The notes: generated from the letters alone by a model not told the origin. A stretch of 64,000 bases of DNA from Clostridiaceae bacterium (GCA_902362365.1 CABIVQ010000003.1:40898-104897), one strand, 5' to 3'. Counted from the first letter of the stretch, positions 1-9,025 are shown. Translations and numbers: made by a program.

Positions 1-678
1 TTTATGTGTCTTTATTAATTCGTTCAGCAAAGTAGATTTTCCTGCATTTGTATACCCAACAAGTGCAACTATCGGTATATTTGATTTTAAACGTTGTACT
101 CTTTGAGTTTCTCTGTTCTTTTTAACTTCTCTAAGTTCTCTTCTTATATCTGCTGCTTTATTTAAAATATGTCTTTTATCTACTTCTAGTTTTTGCTCTC
201 CCGGTCCTCTTGTTCCTATACCGGCACCAGTTCTACTCATTTCTCCACCCATACCATAAAGTCTAGGTAATCTATATTTTAACTGAGCAAGCTCAACTTG
301 AAGTTTTCCTTCTTTACTTAAGGCCCTTTGTGCAAATATATCTAGTATTAAAGTAGTTCTATCTATAACCTTAATCCCCACTATCTCCTCTATATTTCTT
401 ATATGTGCTCCTGATAGTTCATCGTTAAAAATTACCATAGAGGCATCTAATGATTCACAATAAGCTTTAAGTTCCTCAACCTTACCTTTACCTATATAAT
501 ATGCTGCATCTCTTGATTGCCTATTTTGAGTTATACTTCCTACAACTTCTGCTCCTGCAGCCTTTGTTAACTCTTTTAATTCTTCCATTGATTCGTTTAT
601 ATCTATATCATCTATTCTTCTTGATGTGGACGTTATATTAAGTCCAACAAGTAAAGCTCTTTCTTTTTTTTCTTGCAT
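1..678 (-). CDS. hflX: GTPase HflX, N-terminal part (runs off the left edge)
   Basis: HflX is a ribosome-associated GTPase that splits or rescues stalled ribosomes in the cytosol. The window holds 226 codons from an ATG at 678, preceded by an AGAGGTG ribosome site. The protein starts MQEKKERALLVGLN and carries the family N-terminal domain, including YYIGKGKVEEL, then the glycine-rich linker RTGAGIGTRGPGE. The G1 P-loop GYTNAGKST lies at about residues 208-216, right at the window edge. The family is usually about 400-430 residues, so the rest of the G domain lies outside. Family identity is firm; nothing can be said about the C-terminus. Confidence 0.93.
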   Translation of the reverse strand, partial: MQEKKERALLVGLNITSTSRRIDDIDINESMEELKELTKAAGAEVVGSITQNRQSRDAAYYIGKGKVEELKAYCESLDASMVIFNDELSGAHIRNIEEIVGIKVIDRTTLILDIFAQRALSKEGKLQVELAQLKYRLPRLYGMGGEMSRTGAGIGTRGPGEQKLEVDKRHILNKAADIRRELREVKKNRETQRVQRLKSNIPIVALVGYTNAGKSTLLNELIKTHK

Positions 679-843
679 CTGAACACCTCTTTAATCTGTG
701 ATTGTGAATTAAATTCCTTATTATTATACCATTGATGTAAATTTTTACTATATTATTATAAAACTTTAGTATAATTATATTGCGGATAATTTCAATAAAT
801 TATGTATCTTATATTATAGACATTTAAAACCTGGAGGTATACT

Positions 844-1107
844 ATGAGTGAAAATTATAAATTCTTTAATCATAAAAAATGTGAGTATTTTCCATGTCAT
901 AAAACGAATAAACCTGAAGAGTTTAACTGCCTATTTTGTTACTGCCCTTTATATGCTTTAGGAGAAGATTGCGGTGGTAACTTTAAATATAATGAAAATG
1001 GATTTAAAGATTGTAGTAAATGCCTTCTTCCTCATAATCCTAGAAATTTTGATTATATTATGAGCAGATATAAAGACATTATGAAGATTGCTTCAAAAAA
1101 AGATTAA
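844..1107 (+). CDS. small cysteine-rich protein (Cys-rich small domain family)
   Basis: This 87-residue soluble protein has Cys at 13, 18, 29, 32, 34, 43, 57 and 60, with the pattern CLFCYCPLY in the middle. The layout fits the cysteine-rich small domain family found as stand-alone proteins in Clostridia and archaea, sometimes near cobalamin genes. The cysteines suggest zinc or Fe-S binding, but no function is established. The start at 844 follows a strong GGAGGT site. It is a single gene divergent from hflX, and no terminator is obvious behind it. The family call is from recall of the Cys pattern. Confidence 0.75.
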   Translation: MSENYKFFNHKKCEYFPCHKTNKPEEFNCLFCYCPLYALGEDCGGNFKYNENGFKDCSKCLLPHNPRNFDYIMSRYKDIMKIASKKD

Positions 1108-1246
1108 TTAAATCTTTTTCAAATTATATTTATTATTAGAAATCTATATTATTTTAAAAGTTTTTTAATCAATTATTAATTTATTTTTATATTGATTTAT
1201 TATATTCAATTTATTAACATAGTATGTTCTTATTAAGTATGTATAC

Positions 1247-1876
1247 TTATCTTTTATTATTGTAACGCTTGTATATAATATGTAAAATAACACTACTTAG
1301 TAATATTAACATTACTATAAATAATCCTGCATGAAAAAAGAATTCTTGAGGAAGTATATTTATTACTGGATCTTTTGAAGGATCAAAGATCCAGTAGTCA
1401 TTATCAAACATTAACTCATGAAATGCAACAAATGTCTTATCAAAATTTATTAACATTGGTATTGATACTAAAATTGGTAGTATTATTACTAATTTTGATG
1501 TTATATTTAAGAATTCTATATTATTATTTTTCAAATTAGCAATTATTCCTATTATAGTTATTATTAAAGATACTATCAGTAGCTTGATTACATTTTGTAT
1601 AATCTCTTTTACTTCTTCAAAATGTACTTTTCCTTCTGGAGATGATTTTATCGTTGGTAGATCAAATTCTCCTGAAATCTTATTTAAGTTATAGTCTATC
1701 ATATAATCGTAATTAATCTTTATCTCTTCTTTTGTTAAATTATTTTGTTCTGATATATTTAAGTAGTTTATATCAAAATAGTATAATTGCTTAAATCCAA
1801 CGGTTATCATTGTACTTGAACCTATTATTAATAAACTAAAAAAAATACAAAAAATTAAATTCATTGTTTTTTTCAT
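1247..1876 (-). CDS. hypothetical membrane protein coupled to a MutS-like ATPase
   Basis: The product is about 209 residues and has three predicted membrane segments: an N-terminal one after MKKTMNLIFC, one near the middle (VIKLLIVSLIITIIGIIANL) and one at the C-terminus. A polar, presumably extracytoplasmic, region lies between the first two. The frame is open upstream to 1912, where it would overlap the preceding gene by 22 nt. I prefer the ATG at 1876, because AAAGGTAGGG sits 6 nt before it and the protein then begins as a signal/anchor sequence. It follows the MutS-like gene closely and is probably cotranscribed and translationally coupled. I recognise no family. Confidence 0.6.
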   Translation of the reverse strand: MKKTMNLIFCIFFSLLIIGSSTMITVGFKQLYYFDINYLNISEQNNLTKEEIKINYDYMIDYNLNKISGEFDLPTIKSSPEGKVHFEEVKEIIQNVIKLLIVSLIITIIGIIANLKNNNIEFLNITSKLVIILPILVSIPMLINFDKTFVAFHELMFDNDYWIFDPSKDPVINILPQEFFFHAGLFIVMLILLSSVILHIIYKRYNNKR

Positions 1877-1890
1877 CTTTTTCCCTACCT

Positions 1891-3579
1891 TTATTGCCAT
1901 TTTCCTGTACAAACGAATTTTTCTGCCCTTTCTTGTGCTCTTTTCACTATATTGTCACTATACCCCATAAAGCTTAGTAACTTTATAGCATTTCTACTCT
2001 CAGCCCTACCTTTATAAAGTTTGTAATCAAACCTAATATCATTATCTGTAATATTTTCCTCAAAGTGATAATTATTAAATCTATTTTCTAGTAAGTAGGT
2101 TAATTCTATATCATGTGTAGCTGCAAAGCAGATACAATTATCTTCACTAAGAGTTTTTAAAACCTCGCTAGATGATGCTATACGTTCAACAGTATTTGTT
2201 CCTCGTAGTATTTCATCTACAAAACATAAAGATGGAATTCTATCGTCTACATTATCTAAAATCCGTTTTAATGATTTGATTTCTACTATATAATAACTTT
2301 CATTACTTAATACACTATCTTTTAAAGCCATTGATGTATATATCTTAAAGTAAGATGATAAATATTCTTTAGCACAACAAGTATATATACTTTGTGCTAG
2401 AATAGCATTTATAGCAATAGTTTTTATAAAAGTCGACTTACCCGAAGCATTAGACCCTGTTATTAAAGCACTCTTATCAAAACTCCCAGAATTAGCTACT
2501 GGATTCTTAATTAAAGGATGATACATCTCTTTAAACATTAAATGTTTCTCACCTTTATTTATACTTTCATTCAAAACTGGCTTAGTAAAATAATCTAAAC
2601 TATCTCTAAAAGATGCTACAGCAATTAAGGCATCTATACTGCCTACAAATTCATATATATTAATTAAATAATCTTTATTTTCTATAATAATTTTCTTAAT
2701 TTTTTCATATGTAATTAATTCTGATAAGAAAAGCATATTTGTATATTCACTTAAAATATTTATCTCCGATATTAGTGAATTTGGATCACTACCTATACTT
2801 TTTCGTCTTATTTTTTTAACTCTCTTTAAATCCTCACTTATATCATCTAAATTCTCGTTTATTACATTTATATTTAGTGATTTTATTTTCCTCGCAATAT
2901 TTATAACTTTTATTAGATATGTAAATCCTTCTGTGCTATAATTTTTTCTTCTTTCATTTAAACTTATGTATATGTTCAGACAAGCAAATCCTATCATAGG
3001 TAATACAAAAAATTTGTTAAAAAATACTAATATCAAATTTATAATGGGTAATTTTGATAATATTTTATATTTTAATAATTTATTTTTTCCATTAAAATCT
3101 TCATTAAATAAGCAGTTAGATGTATAGGCTTCTTTGCTATATCCTAATTTCCCTAAAATATACTGTAATTTAAATCTATCACTTTCATTTTCTTTAAAAT
3201 AAGATATTATCCTATCTCTATTTTTCAAATTATCATCATATAAACTACGTCTTAACATATCATATAGTTTTTCTTGTCCAACTGTACTTTGAGTATTATT
3301 AATTTTTTTAAATACTTCGTCCATATTAAGATCATTCCAAGTTATGTCATCTACAATATTTGAGTTATCTATAATCTTAGCATTACACTTATTTTCATAA
3401 TAACTAGATACTCTATTCATTTTTATATCAACTTCGTCAATATCTATTTGTTGAGCATAACCTTCAATTATTTTTTTCTTTAAATTTTTTAATCTAACCA
3501 TATTACTATATGAAGAAATTAAAAATCCAACTAAAAATACACATCCTATCCCAATTAATATTTCTATTATCTCTTTCAT
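1891..3579 (-). CDS. membrane-anchored MutS-like ATPase (MutS domain V family)
   Basis: This 562-residue protein has a membrane anchor at residues 5-27 and a second hydrophobic segment near 180-210. Its C-terminal third is a MutS-type ABC ATPase: P-loop GSNASGKST near residue 375, Walker B CFVDEILRGTNT and a switch-like ATHD. It lacks the mismatch-recognition and connector domains of MutS1, so a role in mismatch repair is unlikely. Related membrane MutS-like proteins are scattered in Firmicutes with no settled function. The ATG at 3579 has a GGGG-rich ribosome site. It forms a pair with the small membrane protein downstream. Confidence 0.8.
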   Translation of the reverse strand: MKEIIEILIGIGCVFLVGFLISSYSNMVRLKNLKKKIIEGYAQQIDIDEVDIKMNRVSSYYENKCNAKIIDNSNIVDDITWNDLNMDEVFKKINNTQSTVGQEKLYDMLRRSLYDDNLKNRDRIISYFKENESDRFKLQYILGKLGYSKEAYTSNCLFNEDFNGKNKLLKYKILSKLPIINLILVFFNKFFVLPMIGFACLNIYISLNERRKNYSTEGFTYLIKVINIARKIKSLNINVINENLDDISEDLKRVKKIRRKSIGSDPNSLISEINILSEYTNMLFLSELITYEKIKKIIIENKDYLINIYEFVGSIDALIAVASFRDSLDYFTKPVLNESINKGEKHLMFKEMYHPLIKNPVANSGSFDKSALITGSNASGKSTFIKTIAINAILAQSIYTCCAKEYLSSYFKIYTSMALKDSVLSNESYYIVEIKSLKRILDNVDDRIPSLCFVDEILRGTNTVERIASSSEVLKTLSEDNCICFAATHDIELTYLLENRFNNYHFEENITDNDIRFDYKLYKGRAESRNAIKLLSFMGYSDNIVKRAQERAEKFVCTGKWQ

Positions 3580-3666
3580 TTTATTCCCCTTTTACTAATA
3601 TTAATTTAATTGTAATACATTTTTATACATATTTTTACTTTTTTATGATTATTTATATTATAAAAA

Positions 3667-3712
3667 TTGATAATGAATTTCATTTGCATTTTATTTTTAT
3701 ATATGCTATATT
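3667..3712 (+). promoter_or_regulatory. Fur-family-like operator overlapping a promoter (copy A)
   Basis: The sequence GATAATGAATTTCATTTGC (3669-3687) resembles the 19-bp Fur box and matches 12 of 14 positions of the 7-1-7 form TGATAAT-N-ATTATCA. It overlaps a -35 box TTGCAT (3684-3689), followed after 17 nt by a -10 TATATT (3707-3712). The block is repeated almost unchanged 314 bp downstream, in front of rpsD. No gene follows this copy. The operator may belong to Fur, Zur or PerR; the sequence alone cannot decide. Confidence 0.55.
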
Positions 3713-3718
3713 ATATTT

Positions 3719-3982
3719 AGGCTTAAAATTATTACCAAGGGATTGGGATTAATAATATACAATCTAATACTGCTTTATTAAGTACTTAGTAATTAATACT
3801 TTTTATAAAATATTCTCTGTCATATTTATTGTAACGTATCCGATTACACATTTATTAATACTAAAATATTTTAAAGCGTATTTACATTGTTCATATAGCC
3901 ATGAATTTCTTTACACTAATTATATGTGTAAATTACACTAACTTCTTCTAAAAGACCACGAATGCACGCGTGGTCTTTTTTT
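3719..3982 (+). ncRNA. candidate non-coding transcript under the copy A promoter
   Basis: A promoter with a Fur-like operator ends at 3712 and a strong rho-independent terminator lies at 3951-3982. The roughly 260 nt between them contain no credible coding frame; the only ATG frame (16 codons near 3899) has no ribosome site. An internal hairpin with arms TTTACAC/GTGTAAA lies near 3910-3932. This is the layout of a stand-alone regulated small RNA, but a decayed promoter duplication is an equally simple explanation. Confidence 0.35.
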
Positions 3983-3983
3983 G
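3951..3983 (+). terminator. rho-independent terminator upstream of rpsD
   Basis: A perfect 10-bp stem, AAAGACCACG paired with CGTGGTCTTT, encloses a short loop and is followed by a run of T. It ends just before the second Fur-like operator, so it isolates rpsD from transcription starting at copy A. Confidence 0.85.
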
Positions 3984-4026
3984 ATAATGAATTTCATTTG
4001 CATTGATTTTTCTTATATGTTATAAT
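3981..4026 (+). promoter_or_regulatory. Fur-family-like operator and promoter of rpsD (copy B)
   Basis: GATAATGAATTTCATTTGC at 3983-4001 is identical to the operator at 3669-3687. A good promoter overlaps it: TTGCAT (3998-4003), 17-nt spacer, TATAAT (4021-4026). The predicted leader to the rpsD ATG is about 48 nt, too short for the classical S4-binding leader. Metal-responsive repression of this S4 paralogue is inferred. Confidence 0.6.
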
Positions 4027-4080
4027 TATATTGGCTTAAAAATTATCGCGGCAATTTTAATTTTTAAGGAGAAGATAATT

Positions 4081-4677
4081 ATGGCAAAAATGATGGGACC
4101 TAGATTTAAACAATGTAGGAGATTAGGATTAAACGTATGTGGTCATCCAAAAGCAATGGACAGAGCTACAAAAGGAACTTCAAGAGCTGACAAAAAGTTA
4201 TCACCTTATGGAACTCAGTTACTTGAAAAGCAAAGATTAAAAGCTTACTATGGTGTTTTAGAAAAACAATTTTCTAATTACGTAAAAAAAGCGACAAAAT
4301 CTAAAGAATCTACAGGTACAGCATTAATCCAAATGTTAGAGTGTAGATTAGATAACTTAGTTTACAGATTAGGACTAGCTAGTTCTATAAGACAAGCTCG
4401 TCAAATGGTAGTTCATGGTCACATATTAGTAGATGGAAAAAAAGTAGATATACCTTCTTATGGAGTTTCTGTAGGACAAGTTATATCACTTAGAGAAAAA
4501 TCTCGTAACAATATACTGTTTAAAGAAAGTTTCTTAAGTAATGCCCTTAGCCAATTTGCATACTTAAGTAAAGATGTAGATTCATTCTCAGGTACTTTAA
4601 CGAAAATACCTGAAAGAAATGAAGTTCCAATTGAAATAAATGATATTTTAGTTGTTGAATACTACTCTAAACTATAA
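4081..4677 (+). CDS. rpsD: 30S ribosomal protein S4, zinc-free (C-minus) form
   Basis: S4 is a primary 16S rRNA-binding protein of the small subunit. This 198-residue protein has the S4 N-terminal domain and the S4 RNA-binding fold ([28 protein letters not shown]). The start is ATG 4081, 7 nt behind AAGGAGAAG; the upstream extension of the frame overlaps the promoter and is not real. Zinc-binding S4 proteins carry four N-terminal Cys; here only C12 and C20 remain in that region, so the zinc site is absent. Many clostridia keep another S4 in the alpha operon, so this is probably a paralogue for metal shortage. That fits the Fur-like operator in front. Confidence 0.9.
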   Translation: MAKMMGPRFKQCRRLGLNVCGHPKAMDRATKGTSRADKKLSPYGTQLLEKQRLKAYYGVLEKQFSNYVKKATKSKESTGTALIQMLECRLDNLVYRLGLASSIRQARQMVVHGHILVDGKKVDIPSYGVSVGQVISLREKSRNNILFKESFLSNALSQFAYLSKDVDSFSGTLTKIPERNEVPIEINDILVVEYYSKL

Positions 4678-4697
4678 AAGCGTTTTAATAGTATGAC

Positions 4698-4757
4698 ATT
4701 ATAAAAGCCATAAGAGTGATAGTTTCATATTTATCACAACTTATGGCTCTTATAATA
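4698..4757. terminator. bidirectional terminator between rpsD and mntP
   Basis: A long stem pairs the region around ATAAAAGCCATAAG with CTTATGGCTCTTATAA, with an inner AGTGAT/ATCAC extension. It lies between the convergent 3' ends of rpsD and mntP and could serve both. Confidence 0.7.
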
Positions 4758-4793
4758 TATTTACAATATGACAACTACATTGATATAAGAATA

Positions 4794-5372
4794 TTACCCT
4801 ATAATTCCTAAATGCTCTAGTAAAATTTTCACACCCATAAATATAAGTATTATTCCACCTACAAACTCTGCTTTAGATTTATATTTTATACCAAATACAT
4901 TACCTATTTTAACTCCAATAATTGATAAAACAAATGTAATTATTCCTATAAAAGATACAGCCGGAACTATATCAACCTGTAAAAATGCCAATGTAATTCC
5001 TACTGCTAGGGCATCTATACTAGTTGCAATAGCTAATACACTCATATTTTTAAAACTTAACATTTCATTTTCATCTTGTTTTTCATCTTCATCGTCTTCT
5101 TTACTAAGTGCTTCTTGTATCATTTTAATACCTAAAAAGCTTAAAAGTATAAATGCTATCCAATGATCAACACTCATTATATAATCTTTAAATTGTAATC
5201 CTAAAAAATATCCTATTAAAGGCATCCCAGCCTGAAATCCTCCAAAATAAAGACCTACAATTCCTGCTTTATTAATACTAACTTCTCTCATAGATAGCCC
5301 CTTGCATACAGCTACAGCAAAGGCATCCATTGATAAACCTACAGCTAAAATAAATAATTCCAATAAACTCAT
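4794..5372 (-). CDS. mntP: manganese efflux pump MntP
   Basis: MntP exports Mn2+ across the cytoplasmic membrane. The 192-residue protein has six membrane segments in two related halves, each with the family signature: [14 protein letters not shown] near residue 13 and [12 protein letters not shown] near residue 118. A charged Glu/Asp-rich loop ([11 protein letters not shown]) separates them. Length is normal for the family. The ATG at 5372 follows AAGGAGATATAG. The gene lies directly behind an Mn2+-sensing riboswitch, which independently supports the assignment and implies induction by excess Mn2+. Confidence 0.93.
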   Translation of the reverse strand: MSLLELFILAVGLSMDAFAVAVCKGLSMREVSINKAGIVGLYFGGFQAGMPLIGYFLGLQFKDYIMSVDHWIAFILLSFLGIKMIQEALSKEDDEDEKQDENEMLSFKNMSVLAIATSIDALAVGITLAFLQVDIVPAVSFIGIITFVLSIIGVKIGNVFGIKYKSKAEFVGGIILIFMGVKILLEHLGIIG

Positions 5373-5419
5373 TACTATATCTCCTTCTTCAATATTTAAT
5401 TTATAATTCCTTAATATAT

Positions 5420-5563
5420 AAAAAAGACCTATCTACAGATATAGTATTCCCATATCTGCAGATAAGTCTCATTATTCAAAATAAAGCCAGATGGATAATT
5501 CCACCAGTATGTTGACCTTACTACACACTAAAAAGTGTGCCAACTACTCCCTCATCTATCTGT
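5420..5563 (-). ncRNA. yybP-ykoY manganese riboswitch with terminator
   Basis: On the minus strand the leader has the aptamer hallmarks GAGGGAGTAG near its 5' end and GGTCAACATACTGG in the second conserved segment, with P1 closed by AGATAGATGAG and GACTTATCT. It is followed by a strong terminator (5420-5469) whose 5' arm AGACTTATC is also the 3' strand of P1. Mn2+ binding would therefore prevent termination and turn mntP on. A promoter TTGACA with a TAATAT-type -10 lies just upstream (about 5565-5600). Confidence 0.85.
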
Positions 5564-5648
5564 AATATATTAACTTAAAATATAATTATATGTCAATAAA
5601 CAAAAAAAGTTTCATACAAATAAATTTTATTTCATTCTACAAAAGAAT

Positions 5649-5811
5649 GATTTTACTACTTCGTATCCAGCAAAGTCTGGCGAAGGGAATATAAAATATT
5701 ACAATTTATAAATCTATTTGCAAGACGCATTTTGTCTTGCATGGATTATAAACGTAAAATTTTATATTCCCGAAGCCTCACCATATCCTAAACTATCTTA
5801 GTAGTAAAATC
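5649..5811. repeat. long imperfect intergenic hairpin after the ABC-F gene (element 1)
   Basis: The core at 5679-5777 folds back with arms GGGAATATAAAAT and ATTTTATATTCCC and an inner TTGCAAGAC/GTCTTGCA stem. It is flanked by GGC-GAA-GGG on one side and CCC-GAA-GCC on the other, giving a symmetric GAA/GAA internal loop. Outside that, GATTTTACTACT (5649-5660) is the exact complement of 5800-5811 inside the 3' end of the gene. A second element with similar architecture lies at 23216-23301. Confidence 0.55.
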
Positions 5812-7338
5812 TTCAATATTCCAAACATCATCTACTATATCCATGTAGAATTCAGGTTCATGCGATACTAATACCACAGTCCCTTTAAATTCTTTTATAG
5901 CTTTCTTTAATTCATCTTTAGCTTCAACATCTAAGTGATTTGTAGGCTCATCTAGCACTAGTAAGTTTATGTCTTTTAACATTATCTTACATAGTCTAAC
6001 TTTAGCAGCTTCTCCCCCACTTAATACTCTAACTTGACTCGTTATATGTTCATTTGATAATCCACACTTAGAAAGTGCTTGTCTAACCTCAAAGTTTGTA
6101 AGTCCTGGGAATTCTGCCCAAACATCATCCATTGGAGTATTGTAGTTATCCTTAGAACTCTCTTGCTCAAAGTATCCTACTTCTAAATAATCTCCTAATT
6201 CAACTTCTCCATCAAAAGGCTTTATTATTCCAAGTAAAGTCTTTAATAAAGTAGACTTACCTATACCGTTCATACCTTTTAATGCAACTTTTTTATTTCT
6301 TTCTAATTCAAAGTTAAGAGGCTTAGTTAATGGCTCATTATATCCTAATACTAAATCTTTAGTCTTAAATATATATCTACTAGCCGCTCTAGCTTCTCTA
6401 AATTGGAATGTAGGCTTTATCTTCTCTTTTGGTCTTTCTAAGATTTCCATCTTATCAAGTATTTTTTGTCTACTGTTCGCCATTCCACGAGTAGCAACTC
6501 TTGCTTTATTTCTAGCAACGAAATCTTCAAGTTTCTTTCTTTCTTCAACTTGTCTTTCGTATGCACTCTCTTCTTGACGTTTCTTTATTTCATTTAATCT
6601 AACAAATTCATCGTAATTACCTTTATATCTATTTAATTCACCATTTTCTAAGTGGTAAATTACATTACATGTATCATTTATAAATGGTATATCATGAGAT
6701 ACAAGTATAAAACTATTTTCATATTCTTGTAAGTATCTAGTTAACCATACTATATGTTCTTCATCTAAGTAGTTAGTAGGCTCATCTAGTATTAATATTG
6801 TAGGATTCTCAAGTAATAACTTAGTTAAAAGTACTTTTGTTCTTTGACCTCCACTAAGATCAGTTACATCTCTATCTAATCCTATATCTCCAAGACCTAA
6901 CCCATTGGCAACTTCCTGGATTTTAGCATCTATCATATAGAAACCACTATTTTCAAGTATTGTTTGTATTTCTGCAGTATCTTCTAGAAGCTTAGTCATT
7001 AACTCTTCATCAGCTTCTCCCATTTTATCGTACATACCTATCATTTCTTGCTCTAAATCAAACATAGGTTTAAAAGCATCTCTTAATATATCTCTTATAG
7101 AATTTCCTTTTGCAAGTACTGAATGTTGGTCTAAGTATCCGACTGTTGCTCTTGAAGACCACTTTATATTACCCGCATCAGGCATTAATTTCTTTGTTAT
7201 TATATTTAAAAAGCTTGATTTTCCTTCTCCATTTGCCCCAACTAAAGCAATATGTTCACCTTTCTTTAATCTGAAAGAAACATTCTCTAGTATAGTTCTA
7301 GCTCCGAAACCATGACTTACGTTCTCTACTACTAGCAT
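5788..7338 (-). CDS. ABC-F family ATPase (YkpA/YbiT-like)
   Basis: ABC-F proteins are soluble twin-ATPase factors that act on the ribosome; some clear stalled or antibiotic-bound ribosomes. This 516-residue protein has two nucleotide-binding domains: P-loop GANGEGKSS with signature LSGGQRTKV and Walker B LILDEPTNYLD, then GMNGIGKST with LSGGEAAKV and LVLDEPTNHLD. A basic linker (about 230-310) joins them and there are no membrane segments. The start is ATG 7338, 5 nt after AGAGGTGG; the frame runs five codons further without a ribosome site. It most resembles the YkpA/YbiT subfamily, so a resistance role is not implied. Confidence 0.88.
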   Translation of the reverse strand: MLVVENVSHGFGARTILENVSFRLKKGEHIALVGANGEGKSSFLNIITKKLMPDAGNIKWSSRATVGYLDQHSVLAKGNSIRDILRDAFKPMFDLEQEMIGMYDKMGEADEELMTKLLEDTAEIQTILENSGFYMIDAKIQEVANGLGLGDIGLDRDVTDLSGGQRTKVLLTKLLLENPTILILDEPTNYLDEEHIVWLTRYLQEYENSFILVSHDIPFINDTCNVIYHLENGELNRYKGNYDEFVRLNEIKKRQEESAYERQVEERKKLEDFVARNKARVATRGMANSRQKILDKMEILERPKEKIKPTFQFREARAASRYIFKTKDLVLGYNEPLTKPLNFELERNKKVALKGMNGIGKSTLLKTLLGIIKPFDGEVELGDYLEVGYFEQESSKDNYNTPMDDVWAEFPGLTNFEVRQALSKCGLSNEHITSQVRVLSGGEAAKVRLCKIMLKDINLLVLDEPTNHLDVEAKDELKKAIKEFKGTVVLVSHEPEFYMDIVDDVWNIEDFTTKIV

Positions 7339-7655
7339 TGTCCACCTCTTCATTAATCGTTATTTTTCATAAATTCATTCTATACTATAATATATTCTTT
7401 TTTTACTTAAATCAAGTGTATGAAATACCCATAGAAAAATTTATCATTATTTTAAAATATTTCTTAATTTAAGGTTGTTCTATTATTATCAATTAATGAA
7501 TATACAATTGTAGTATTAAGAAAAATAAAATAATAAAACTTTATAAAGATTGTTTTAAATTTAACATAGTTGGTATAAATATAATGTTATTTTTTTATCA
7601 ATAAGATCATTCATATGTTACTATAAATATTAAATTTTAATGGAGGTAAATTTAC
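7339..7655. other. divergent intergenic region, ABC-F gene / NADH oxidase
   Basis: This AT-rich gap separates two divergent genes. A plausible promoter for the oxidase is TTGTTT (7550-7555), an 18-nt spacer and TATAAA (7574-7579). I see no operator, RNA element or small gene here. Confidence 0.4.
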
Positions 7656-8984
7656 ATGAAAATTGTTGTTGTAGGATGTACACACGCAGGAACCGCTGCT
7701 GTTGTAAATTTAAAAGAGCTTTATCCTGATAGTCAAATAACTATCTACGAAAAAAACGATAATATATCTTTCCTATCTTGTGGAATAGCTTTAAGTGTTA
7801 GTGATGTAGTTACAGAACCAGAAAAACTATTCTATAATTCACCTGAAAATCTAGCTTCACAGGGAATAATAACTAATATGAAGCATGAGGTTTTAGATAT
7901 AGATTTTAATAACAAAAAGCTTTCTGTCAAAAATCTAGTCACTGGAGAAACTGCAGAAGATAACTACGATAAACTAGTGCTAACATTAGGTTCTTGGCCT
8001 ATAGTCCCTAAATTTGAAGGTGGAAATTTAGAAAATATAGTTCTTTGCAAAAATTATGATCATGCTAAAACTATTATAGAAAAATCTAAAAATGCTAAAA
8101 ATGTTGTAGTAATAGGTGCCGGATATATAGGCGTTGAGCTTGCAGAAGCTTTTGAAATGAAAAGTAAGAATGTTACTCTTATAGATGCCGAAGATAGAAT
8201 AATGGCAAAATACCTAGATAAAGATTTTACAGATATAGCTGAAGCTGAATTCACTAAAAGAGGCGTTAATCTAGTTTTAGGTCAAAAAGTTCAAAAATTT
8301 GAGGGGGATAACAAGGTATCTAAAGTTATAACAGACAAAGGTGAATTCGAAGCCGACTTAGTTGTTCTGTGTATCGGATTTGCACCTAATACTAATTTAG
8401 TAAAAGGAAAATTAGACACCTTACCAAATGGAGCAATTATAATAGATGAGTATATGAGAACAAGTGAAAAGGATGTTTTTGCTGCAGGAGATTGTTGCGT
8501 TGTTAGGTTTAATCCTGCAAAAGAAAATAGATATATTCCATTAGCTACAAATGCAGTCAGAATGGGTACTTTAGTTGCTAAGAATTTAGTTAATCCTACT
8601 TTAAAATACATGGGTACTCAAGGTACTTCTGGAATAAAAATTTACGATTTATGTATCGCTTCAACAGGACTTACTGAAGAGGTTGCAAAAAACACTACTA
8701 ACTTAAATGTGTCATCCGTGACTGCTACAGATAACTACCGACCTGAATTTATGCCTTCATTTGAGGAAGCTACAGTAAAATTAGTATATGATAAAGATAC
8801 TAGAAAGGTAGTTGGAGGGCAAATTATTTCTAAAATGGATTTAACTCAATTTATGAATACACTATCAGTTGTCATCCAAAATGAAATGACTATAGAAGAG
8901 TTGGCTATGACAGATTTCTTCTTCCAACCACACTTTAATAAGCCGTGGAGTCTGCTAAATATAGCTGCACTTAAGGCTTTATAA
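7656..8984 (+). CDS. FAD-dependent NADH oxidase (Nox / CoA-disulfide reductase family)
   Basis: The enzyme probably reduces O2 to water with NADH, helping an anaerobe survive oxygen and regenerate NAD+. The 442-residue protein has an FAD-binding start (VVVGCTHAGTAA, His10), the redox-active Cys42 in FLSCGIAL, an NAD-binding GAGYIGVELAEAF near 155 and an FAD motif VFAAGDC near 270. The C-terminal dimerisation domain is intact. One redox Cys and this length fit the Nox family. The start follows GGAGGT. It is a single gene closed by a terminator at 9026. A CoA- or polysulfide-reductase activity cannot be excluded. Confidence 0.85.
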   Translation: MKIVVVGCTHAGTAAVVNLKELYPDSQITIYEKNDNISFLSCGIALSVSDVVTEPEKLFYNSPENLASQGIITNMKHEVLDIDFNNKKLSVKNLVTGETAEDNYDKLVLTLGSWPIVPKFEGGNLENIVLCKNYDHAKTIIEKSKNAKNVVVIGAGYIGVELAEAFEMKSKNVTLIDAEDRIMAKYLDKDFTDIAEAEFTKRGVNLVLGQKVQKFEGDNKVSKVITDKGEFEADLVVLCIGFAPNTNLVKGKLDTLPNGAIIIDEYMRTSEKDVFAAGDCCVVRFNPAKENRYIPLATNAVRMGTLVAKNLVNPTLKYMGTQGTSGIKIYDLCIASTGLTEEVAKNTTNLNVSSVTATDNYRPEFMPSFEEATVKLVYDKDTRKVVGGQIISKMDLTQFMNTLSVVIQNEMTIEELAMTDFFFQPHFNKPWSLLNIAALKAL

Positions 8985-9025
8985 ACTAATTTTTCATATA
9001 ATCTATTATTTTTCTTTAATATGCA

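Noticed and set aside
3510..3752. 80-codon frame on the plus strand
   Set aside because: It overlaps the start of the MutS-like gene, has no ribosome site, and its end covers the Fur-like operator and promoter copy A.
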